Assembly: GCF_030852425.1 (NCBI RefSeq)
Contig: NZ_NSDM01000008.1
Location: 310,001 to 374,000, forward strand
DNA length: 64,000 bases
Source of the DNA: Saccharothrix longispora
GTDB lineage: Bacteria > Actinomycetota > Actinomycetes > Mycobacteriales > Pseudonocardiaceae
Reading direction: 5' to 3'
Part shown: positions 53,852 to 64,000 of the stretch, piece after piece
Position numbering within the stretch: the first letter of the stretch is position 1
Layout of the letters: each line of letters begins with the position of its first letter
Program-made: the position numbers and the translations under genes
The notes under the pieces: model-generated
Database searches by the model: none
What the model was told of the DNA's origin: nothing
What the model saw: the letters and a program-made list of their open reading frames with translations, nothing else

Positions 53852-54793
53852 GTGCAACGCTGGCGAGGGCTCGACCTCCTTCCGGGCGGCTGGGGCCGCT
53901 GCGTCGTGACGATCGGCGTGTTCGACGGCGTCCACCGGGGCCACCAGGCGCTGATCGGCCGCGCGGTGGACCTGGCGGCGGCCAAGGGGGTGCCGAGCGT
54001 CGTCATGACGTTCGACCCGCACCCCTCCGAGGTCGTCCGCCCCGGCAGCCACCCCGCTCAGCTGACGGGCCTGCACCGGCGCGCCGAGCTGGTCGAGGGG
54101 CTCGGCGCGGACGTCTTCTGCGTCATCCCGTTCACCGCCGAGGTGTCCCGGATGCCCGCGGACGAGTTCGCGCACGAGATCCTGGTCGACCGGCTGCACG
54201 CGGCGGCCGTGGTGGTGGGCGAGAACTTCACGTTCGGCTACAAGGCGGCGGGCAACGTCGACCTGCTGCGCGCGCTGGGCACGCGGTTCGGCTTCGTGAC
54301 GGAGGGGGCGGATCTGGTGACCGACGACGGGGTGACGTACTCGTCGACCTACATCCGGGCGTGCATCGACGCGGGTGACGTGGCGGCCGCCGCGCACGCG
54401 CTGGGCAGGCCGCACCGGCTGGAGGGCATCGTGGTGCGCGGCGACGGCCGCGGCAAGGAGCTGGGCTTCCCCACGGCCAACCTGTCCACGACCCGCTTCG
54501 CCGCCGTGCCCGCGGACGGCGTGTACGCGTGCTGGTTCGTCCGCGGCGACGGCAGGCGCCTCCGGGCCGCGGTGAGCGTCGGCACGAACCCCACCTTCTC
54601 CGGCCGGGAGCGGCGCGTCGAGGCCTACGTGCTCGACGTCGACGAGGACTTCTACGGCCAGCGGGTGGCGCTGGACTTCGTGGAGCGGCTGCGCGGCATG
54701 GAGAAGTTCGACGCGGTCGAGGACCTGCTGGTGCAGATGCACCGCGACGTGGCCGTGGCCCGCGACGTCCTGGTGGCCGAAGAGCAGCTGTGA
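53852..54793 (+). CDS. ribF: Bifunctional riboflavin kinase/FAD synthetase
   Basis: 313 residues. N-terminal FMN adenylyltransferase (IGVFDGVHRGHQALIGRA; TFGYKAAGNVDLL; YSSTYIR) and C-terminal flavokinase (GRGKELGFPTANLS; VGTNPTF; VEAYVLDVDEDFYGQ). Converts riboflavin to FMN and FAD. Conserved place upstream of rpsO. Confidence 0.96.
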   Translation: MQRWRGLDLLPGGWGRCVVTIGVFDGVHRGHQALIGRAVDLAAAKGVPSVVMTFDPHPSEVVRPGSHPAQLTGLHRRAELVEGLGADVFCVIPFTAEVSRMPADEFAHEILVDRLHAAAVVVGENFTFGYKAAGNVDLLRALGTRFGFVTEGADLVTDDGVTYSSTYIRACIDAGDVAAAAHALGRPHRLEGIVVRGDGRGKELGFPTANLSTTRFAAVPADGVYACWFVRGDGRRLRAAVSVGTNPTFSGRERRVEAYVLDVDEDFYGQRVALDFVERLRGMEKFDAVEDLLVQMHRDVAVARDVLVAEEQL

Positions 54794-54884
54794 CCTGTTG
54801 AACCAGGTGGGTGGAACCGTCCGTGCCGTGGTCGGCGACCTGGCAGGATGCTGTCACGTCGACCGGGCTAGGGGAGAGGCGCAG

Positions 54885-55370
54885 GTGGAGGACCACAAGA
54901 TCGTCCAGCGCAACCTCGCGTTGCAGCGTGAGTGGTACGGGGAGCCCCTGGGCGACCGGGTGCGCCGGTTGGTGGTCGCCTTCAACGTCTCCCAGGCGCA
55001 GCTCGCCGACGTCCTCGGGATCAGCGCCCCGATGCTCAGCCAGGTCATGAGCGGTCGCCGCGCGAAGATCGGCAACCCGTCGGTGCTGGCGCGGATGATC
55101 ATGCTGGAGCGCAAGGTCCTCACCCCCGACGTGTCCACCGGTGCGCCCGAGGCCCTCCAGCGCGCGTTGGACGAGGTCCGCGGCTCCAAGCCCACGGTGG
55201 GGCGCGAGTCGCTGCCGGTGAACCTCGCCGACGACGAGGCCGTGGTGTTCCCGTTCCTGCGCCGGCTGGCCGACCGCCGCGAGTTGTCGCAGGCCGCCGA
55301 CGTGCTGGGCGAGGACTTCCCGGCGCTGGCCGACGTGCTGCGGCGCGCGGGCAAGGACCGCGACGCCTGA
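54885..55370 (+). CDS. Helix-turn-helix DNA-binding protein
   Basis: 161 residues. An XRE-like HTH lies at ~28-52 (LVVAFNVSQAQLADVLGISA, PMLSQVMSGRRAK). The rest is helical with FLRRLADRRELSQAADVLG. GTG start chosen because GGGGAGAGG ends ~5 nt upstream; a longer frame upstream lacks a ribosome site. Found next to rpsO in related genera in my recollection. Target unknown. Confidence 0.82.
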   Translation: MEDHKIVQRNLALQREWYGEPLGDRVRRLVVAFNVSQAQLADVLGISAPMLSQVMSGRRAKIGNPSVLARMIMLERKVLTPDVSTGAPEALQRALDEVRGSKPTVGRESLPVNLADDEAVVFPFLRRLADRRELSQAADVLGEDFPALADVLRRAGKDRDA

Positions 55371-55372
55371 CC

Positions 55373-55392
55373 GCGGACGGGTAGCCGTCCGC
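55373..55392 (+). terminator. Hairpin after the HTH gene
   Basis: GCGGACGG-GTAG-CCGTCCGC, an 8-bp perfect stem right after the stop. GTAACCT about 10 bp further on may be the -10 of the rpsO promoter. Confidence 0.7.
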
Positions 55393-55506
55393 CACTACTG
55401 GTAACCTCGACAGTTGGGTCTGGCTGCGGTCCGTGGCGGCCAGTACCGACTACCCCGCGCGAGCGGGGCCCCACGGCACGGGAATCGAGAACCAGGAAGC
55501 AGGAAC

Positions 55507-55776
55507 GTGGCACTCTCCACCGATGAGAAGAAGACCATCCTCGCCGAGTACGGCGTCCACGACACGGACACCGGCTCCGCCGAGGCTCAGGTCGCGCTGC
55601 TGAGCAAGCGCATCGCCGACCTGACGGAGCACCTCAAGAAGCACAAGCACGACCACCACTCGCGTCGTGGCCTGCTGCTGCTCGTCGGCCGTCGCCGCCG
55701 GCTGCTCAACTACCTCCAGAAGGTGGACATCCAGCGCTACCGCGACCTGATCGGTCGTCTCGGCCTGCGCAGGTGA
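55507..55776 (+). CDS. rpsO: 30S ribosomal protein S15
   Basis: 89 residues, full length. [61 protein letters not shown] start with AGGAAGCAGGAA upstream. The ~110-nt leader could hold an S15 autoregulatory site, not recognised here. Confidence 0.97.
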   Translation: MALSTDEKKTILAEYGVHDTDTGSAEAQVALLSKRIADLTEHLKKHKHDHHSRRGLLLLVGRRRRLLNYLQKVDIQRYRDLIGRLGLRR

Positions 55777-55786
55777 AACGTGCCGG

Positions 55787-55814
55787 GGGGGAGTGATCGC
55801 ATGATCACTCCCCC
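55787..55814 (+). terminator. rpsO-pnp intergenic hairpin
   Basis: 12-bp perfect stem GGGGGAGTGATC / GATCACTCCCCC with a GCAT loop, 10 bp after rpsO. It may terminate or be an RNase III processing site, as known between rpsO and pnp in other bacteria. Confidence 0.8.
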
Positions 55815-56006
55815 TTCGGCTTCGCAAGGACAAGACAACAAAGACGAGGGACGTACGCGCGGCGCACGGGACGACAGTTCGCCGGTCCTCGGTAGTGGCC
55901 CCCTGGCAGTGGAGAAGACCAGGGGACTTCGATCGAAGACCGGCCTCGTCCGAACCGCGATCCCGCACCCGAGCGCGCTGCGGCCCGCACGACGAGGAGT
56001 TTCCGC
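55815..56006 (+). promoter_or_regulatory. pnp leader region
   Basis: 192 bp without a gene. It contains CCCCTGG/CCAGGGG (7-bp stem, near 55,900-55,925) and the palindrome CTTCGATCGAAG at ~55,927. PNPase is known to autoregulate through its leader in other bacteria; a similar role here is inference. Confidence 0.4.
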
Positions 56007-60441
<4,435 letters not shown>

Positions 60442-60446
60442 GGTCG

Positions 60447-60890
60447 ATGAGCACCCGCACCGTCGCGTTCCTCATCACCGCCGCGCTGGCGGTGTACTTC
60501 GTGCTGCTCGGCGGTCGGGCGGTGGTGCTGCTGGGCACCGGTGAGCCGGTGGGCGTCGCGCTCGGCGTGGGCGTGCTGCTGCTGCCGCTGGTCGGCGCGT
60601 GGATCGCGTGGACCAACATCCGGTTCGGCTTCACCACGGAGCGGATGGCGCGGCGGCTGGAGGCGGAGGGCGCGCTGCCCGACCTCTCCGGCCTGCCGCG
60701 CACGCCGTCCGGCCGCGTGGAGCGGGCCGCCGCCGACGAGTGGTTCGAGGAGCGCAAGCGGGACGTGGAGGCGCGCCCGGAGGACTGGCGGGCCTGGTTC
60801 CTGCTCGCCCAGGCCTACGACCTGTCGGGCGACCGGGGCCGGGCGCGCGAGACCATGCGCAAGGCCATCGGGCTGTTCTCCGGGGTGTAG
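60447..60890 (+). CDS. Two-helix membrane protein with a TPR-like C-terminus
   Basis: 147 residues: two transmembrane segments (FLITAALAVYFVLLGGRAVV; ALGVGVLLLPLVGAWIAWT), then a cytosolic helical tail with WRAWFLLAQAYDLSGDRGRA, one tetratricopeptide repeat. Five bp after dapB, probably co-transcribed. Function unknown. Confidence 0.8.
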   Translation: MSTRTVAFLITAALAVYFVLLGGRAVVLLGTGEPVGVALGVGVLLLPLVGAWIAWTNIRFGFTTERMARRLEAEGALPDLSGLPRTPSGRVERAAADEWFEERKRDVEARPEDWRAWFLLAQAYDLSGDRGRARETMRKAIGLFSGV

Positions 60891-60944
60891 TTCGAACGGG
60901 TGAACCCACGTGACAAGGCCGCCGGCCCGGGTAATGGCGTGGGC

Positions 60945-61319
60945 ATGGATCGGACTGCGGTGGACCGCCTCTACGACTGCGACGTCCTCGACCGCCACGG
61001 TCGCCACATCGGCCACGTCGTCGACCTGTGGCTGTCGAACGGCCGGCCGACGTGGGCGTCCGTGCGCAGAACGGCCGGCACGGCCCTGGTGCCGATCCGC
61101 GGCGCCCAGGTCCGCGACCGCCGGCTCGTCGTGCCGGTGGACCGCCGCGAGGTGGAGGACGCGCCGCACGTCGACGGCGGCCCGACGGCCGAGGTGCACG
61201 ACCACTACGGCCTGTCGATGCCCGAGCAGCGGCTCGTGCGGCACGACCGCGCCGGGGGGAGCGGGGCTAGTGCACCAGCCAGCCCGCGAGAGCGGCAGGC
61301 GATGCGGCCAGCACGCTGA
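60945..61319 (+). CDS. PRC-barrel-like hypothetical protein
   Basis: 124 residues. RLYDCDVLDRHGRHIGHVVD and LVPIRGAQVRDRRLVVPVD follow the PRC-barrel beta pattern found in RimM and in small photosynthetic and stress proteins. ATG at 60945; the frame is open 15 codons further 5'. The last ~18 codons overlap the 3' end of the minus-strand membrane protein, so its true end is less certain. Confidence 0.65.
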   Translation: MDRTAVDRLYDCDVLDRHGRHIGHVVDLWLSNGRPTWASVRRTAGTALVPIRGAQVRDRRLVVPVDRREVEDAPHVDGGPTAEVHDHYGLSMPEQRLVRHDRAGGSGASAPASPRERQAMRPAR

Positions 61320-61776
61320 ACCGGGCGAAGCGGCCGATCATGCCGGTGGAGATGAACAGCCACGACGACATGCCGGCCAGGCCCGCGAGCACCGTGGTGA
61401 ACATGAACGGCGGCAGGCCGACGACCGAGCTGACCGCGTGCGTGCCGAACATCCAGTGCGGGTGGCGGTGGCAGCGCAGGCGCACCCACTCCAACCGCGC
61501 CCGCCACCGCAGCCGCCACGGCGACGGCGACTTCCCGGGCTTCGCGGGCTTCTCCGCGCGCCGCAGGAACGCGGGCAGGCGCAGCGAGCCCTTCGCGGCC
61601 AGGAAGTAGAACATCTTGCCCAGCACCTGGCCCACGGCCACGGCGAGGCCGATCCACCACCAGGAGATGCCCGGCTGCTGCGTCACCAGGCCGATCACGA
61701 AGATCTCGATGCTGATCAGAGGGAGCACCGCGGAGCCGAACGCGATGCCGAACGTGAGGCACAACCACCCGAACAC
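61267..61776 (-). CDS. VTT/DedA-like small membrane protein
   Basis: 169 residues, four or five hydrophobic segments. FGIAFGSAVLPLISIEIFVI and VGQVLGKMFYFLAAKGSLRL resemble the VTT (SNARE-associated) fold of DedA proteins, and the central loop is strongly basic (WRLRWRARLEWVRLRCHRH). TAACCT 7 bp before the GTG: leaderless. Possibly lipid or ion related; unproven. Confidence 0.75.
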   Translation of the reverse strand: MFGWLCLTFGIAFGSAVLPLISIEIFVIGLVTQQPGISWWWIGLAVAVGQVLGKMFYFLAAKGSLRLPAFLRRAEKPAKPGKSPSPWRLRWRARLEWVRLRCHRHPHWMFGTHAVSSVVGLPPFMFTTVLAGLAGMSSWLFISTGMIGRFARFSVLAASPAALAGWLVH

Positions 61777-61797
61777 GTGACCGAGGTTACTGGCGGA

Positions 61798-62349
61798 TCA
61801 CGGCGACAGCAGCAGGGTCAACCCCCCGGAAACCCTGATTTCCCTCAGGGGTCGTCCCAGGGCGTCCAGTGTGCGCACCGTGCCGTCCGGGGTCCACTCC
61901 GCCTTGGCGTAGAAGCCGGTCGACGCCCGGTCGGCCTCCGGGACCCACGCGACGCCCCTGGTGGCGCCAGCCTCGCGCAGCCGCGCCGCGGCCGCGGCCA
62001 GCAGCCGGCCGCCGTGCCCGCGCCGTCCCCAGCGGGGCTCGACCAGCACGCTCACCAGTGCCGTCGTGGCCGCGTCGGGCGGCAGCGAGCCGTCCGCGCG
62101 GGCCACGTCGTCCGCGGGGGCGGCGCCGGCCACGCAGAAGCCCACCAGCCACCGGCCCTCGGTGGCCACCAGCACCTGGCCGCCCCCGACGGCCTCGGCC
62201 CAGGCGGGGGCGGTCCGCGCCACGTCCAGGCCCGCCAGCACCTCCCCGGGCACCAGGTCCCGGTAGGCGGTCCGCCAGGTGTCCCGGTGGATGCGGGCGA
62301 TCTCCGCCACGTCGTCGGGCTCAGCGGTGCGCACCGCGGCGTCGGCCAT
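61798..62349 (-). CDS. GNAT-family N-acetyltransferase
   Basis: 183 residues: RTAEPDDVAEIARIHRDTWR at the N-terminus and acetyl-CoA loop LVSVLVEPRWGRRGHGGRLL. Substrate unknown. TAGGGT 6 bp before the ATG: leaderless. Confidence 0.88.
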   Translation of the reverse strand: MADAAVRTAEPDDVAEIARIHRDTWRTAYRDLVPGEVLAGLDVARTAPAWAEAVGGGQVLVATEGRWLVGFCVAGAAPADDVARADGSLPPDAATTALVSVLVEPRWGRRGHGGRLLAAAAARLREAGATRGVAWVPEADRASTGFYAKAEWTPDGTVRTLDALGRPLREIRVSGGLTLLLSP

Positions 62350-62419
62350 GGCAGCACCCTAGCCGGCCGGTCCCCCGGTGATCACCCGCGGTGTCGTACC
62401 CCGGTGGGATCATCCGCGC

Positions 62420-63634
62420 GTGCAGAAGATGAGCGCCGACGTCGCACGCCGCATCGCCCTGGGGGCGCAGGGCTTCGCCGAACCCCGACCAGCGGGGGCG
62501 CCGACCCGGCGGCACCTCCGGAAGGTGCTGTCCCGCGTCCGGCTGCTCCAGCTCGACTCGGTGAACGTGGCCGTGCGCGCGCACTACATGCCGCTGTTCT
62601 CCCGGCTCGGCTCCTACGAGCCGGCCCTGGTGGACGACGCGGCGTGGTCGCACAGCGCGCGCCGGCCGCGGCTGCTGGTGGAGTACTGGGCGCACGAGGC
62701 GAGCCTGGTGCCGGTGGAGGACTGGCCGCTGTTCCACTCCGGCGCCAAGCGCCAGGGCTGGTGGCGCAACTACGCCACCGTCGTCGAGGCGTCGCCGGGG
62801 CTGGTCGACGACGTGCTGGCCGTGGTGCGGGAGTCGGGGCCGATGGGCGCGGGCGCGATCGAGAAGGCGCTGTCCGGCGGCGGGCCGCGCGCCAAGGACC
62901 ACTGGGGCTGGAACTGGTCGGAGGTCAAGCAGGTCTGCGAGTACCTGTTCGGCGCGGGCGTGCTGACGACGGGCACGCGGCGCGGGTTCGAGCGGCACTA
63001 CGACCTGGCCGAGCGCGTGCTGCCGCCCGACGTGCTGGCCCGCCGGGTGCCCGCGGACGAGGGGGCGCGGGAGCTGGTGGCGCGGGCGGCGACGGCGCTG
63101 GGCGTGGCGACGGAGCCGGACCTGCGCGACTACTACCGGCTGGCCCCGGCGCGGAGCAGGCAGGCGGTCGCCGAGCTGGTGGACGCGGGCGTGCTGGAGC
63201 CGGTCGAGGTGCGCGGCTGGAACGCGCCCGCCTACAAGCACGTCGAGGCGCGCGTGCCGCGCGTGGTGGCGGGTCGGGCGCTGCTGTGCCCGTTCGACCC
63301 GCTGATCTGGGAGCGGGCGCGCACCGAGCGCGTCTTCGACTTCTTCTACCGCATCGAGATCTACGTGCCCGCGCCGAAGCGGGTGCACGGCTACTACGTG
63401 TTCCCGTTCCTGCTGGACGGGCGGCTGGTGGGCCGGGTGGACCTCAAGGCCGACCGGGCGGCGGGCGTCCTGCGCGTGCAGTCGGCGTTCTCCGAGCCGA
63501 CGGCGGACGTGGGGCGGGTGGCCGTGGAGCTGGCGGCCGAGCTGCGGCACATGGCCGACTGGCTGGAGCTGGACGACGTGGTCGTGGCGCCGCGCGGCGA
63601 CCTGGCGCCCGCGCTGTCGGCGGTGGTGCGCTGA
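62420..63634 (+). CDS. YcaQ/AlkX-type DNA glycosylase (winged-helix DUF, HTH_42)
   Basis: 404 residues. The HTH_42 signature lies near the N-terminus ([20 protein letters not shown]), with Q44-L-D46, the QxD form of the AlkX/YcaQ branch (AlkZ has QxQ), then [19 protein letters not shown] and a C-terminal [20 protein letters not shown]. Family enzymes unhook interstrand DNA crosslinks made by alkylators; AlkZ relatives give self-resistance in Streptomyces antibiotic clusters. GTG chosen; ATG three codons later is possible. Confidence 0.88.
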   Translation: MQKMSADVARRIALGAQGFAEPRPAGAPTRRHLRKVLSRVRLLQLDSVNVAVRAHYMPLFSRLGSYEPALVDDAAWSHSARRPRLLVEYWAHEASLVPVEDWPLFHSGAKRQGWWRNYATVVEASPGLVDDVLAVVRESGPMGAGAIEKALSGGGPRAKDHWGWNWSEVKQVCEYLFGAGVLTTGTRRGFERHYDLAERVLPPDVLARRVPADEGARELVARAATALGVATEPDLRDYYRLAPARSRQAVAELVDAGVLEPVEVRGWNAPAYKHVEARVPRVVAGRALLCPFDPLIWERARTERVFDFFYRIEIYVPAPKRVHGYYVFPFLLDGRLVGRVDLKADRAAGVLRVQSAFSEPTADVGRVAVELAAELRHMADWLELDDVVVAPRGDLAPALSAVVR

Positions 63635-63680
63635 GGGTGCGACACCAGGAGGGGGACACCAGGGGAGTGACACCGATGGG

Positions 63681-63704
63681 CTGACAGATATTGAAATCTG
63701 TCAG
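63681..63704. promoter_or_regulatory. TetR-type operator upstream of the aldo/keto reductase
   Basis: CTGACAGAT, ATTGAA, ATCTGTCAG: a perfect 9-bp inverted repeat ending 21 bp before the start codon. Its TGACAGAT half-site is characteristic of TetR/AcrR operators. No regulator gene is in view; it may lie past the window edge. Confidence 0.65.
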
Positions 63705-63725
63705 CTCGTGCGGGAGAGTGGGGTC

Positions 63726-64000
63726 ATGACCGACTCCACTCCCCGGGTCACCCGCGATCGGCGGCTCGGCCGCGACCTCCGCGTCTCCGCGCTCGGCCTG
63801 GGCTGCATGGGCATGTCCGACCTGTACGGCCCGGCCGACGAGGCGGAGAGCGTGGCGACGATCCACGCCGCGATCGACGCGGGCGTGACGCTGCTCGACA
63901 CCGGCGACTTCTACGGCATGGGCCACAACGAGATGCTGATCCGCCGCGCGCTGGCCGACCGCGCCCGCGACGACGTGGCGATCAGCGTGAAGTTCGGCGC
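63726..64000 (+). CDS. Aldo/keto reductase (3' truncated by window edge)
   Basis: The first 91 residues of an [23 protein letters not shown] and the catalytic-Asp/Tyr region [18 protein letters not shown]. In most AKRs the motif reads LLDTADFYG, so D and Y are kept. NADPH-dependent carbonyl reduction. ATG with GGGAGAG upstream; the palindrome above probably controls it. Confidence 0.92.
   Translation, partial: MTDSTPRVTRDRRLGRDLRVSALGLGCMGMSDLYGPADEAESVATIHAAIDAGVTLLDTGDFYGMGHNEMLIRRALADRARDDVAISVKFG

Noticed and set aside
55478-55506. GGGAAT upstream of rpsO as another SigR-type promoter
   Set aside because: Eighteen nt further the sequence is AAC, not GTT, so the -10 is missing.
55450-55968. 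172-codon minus-strand frame over rpsO
   Set aside because: Antisense of ribosomal protein S15 and its terminator hairpin.

Overview
The window is very GC-rich actinobacterial DNA, most likely from the Pseudonocardiales (Saccharothrix/Actinosynnema/Lentzea-like). This rests on GC-rich third codon positions, GTG and TTG starts, mycothione reductase (mycothiol is actinobacterial), many start codons lying 5-8 nt after a -10 element (leaderless mRNAs), and a gene order that I recall as close to mycobacteria: mtr, an ElaA-type acetyltransferase, cobaltochelatase-cobO-cobB-cysG, proS, rimP-nusA-ylxR-infB-rbfA-nrnA-dinF-truB-ribF-rpsO-pnp-M16 protease-dapB. The genus is an inference.

Region 1 (1-9.8 kb): the 3' end of cobQ, a DMT exporter divergent from a LysR regulator, a GntR/FadR regulator divergent from an MFS transporter, mtr, a PEBP-like protein and lon. 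mtr has a good SigR/SigH-type promoter, and lon has a HAIR-like operator plus a possible second SigR-type promoter.

Region 2 (9.8-18.7 kb) is accessory. It holds an SAM methyltransferase, two genes that have each lost their 5' half at one junction (acetyltransferase and TetR remnants), an alpha/beta hydrolase, an M48 protease, two secreted trypsin-like proteases, a LysE exporter, an ElaA acetyltransferase, and a divergent bioF/cytochrome P450 pair.

Region 3 (18.7-28.7 kb): a cobalamin riboswitch followed by a tightly coupled operon: cobaltochelatase, cobO, cobB, cobM, a shortened cobL, and cbiG carrying half a CobJ domain. A third trypsin-like protease and a frameshifted small secreted protein separate it from cysG.

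Region 4 (28.7-42.7 kb): an ArsR-type regulator, a DEAD-box helicase, a RIO kinase, YaaA, prolyl-tRNA synthetase, a HAD phosphatase with two membrane-anchored proteins, YjbQ, an SDR, a hotdog-type protein, a class V aminotransferase, and a Tat-lipoprotein/ferritin-like pair.

Region 5 (42.8-60.9 kb) is the conserved translation and RNA-metabolism cluster, rimP to dapB. It carries inserted genes: an MFS transporter with a consensus-matching SigR-type promoter, and a small membrane protein with two RHIM-like G-x-V-x-Q-A-G motifs.

Region 6 (60.9-64 kb): small hypotheticals, a VTT-like membrane protein, a GNAT enzyme, a YcaQ/AlkX-type DNA glycosylase, and the start of an aldo/keto reductase behind a TetR-type operator.

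I see no tRNA, rRNA, CRISPR array, insertion sequence or prophage. I did not find a clear new multi-gene defence or mobile system. The most unusual items are the double-truncation scar, the RHIM-like membrane protein, the Shine-Dalgarno-sequestering hairpin of one protease, the incomplete CobL/CobJ domains, and the stress-promoter set.
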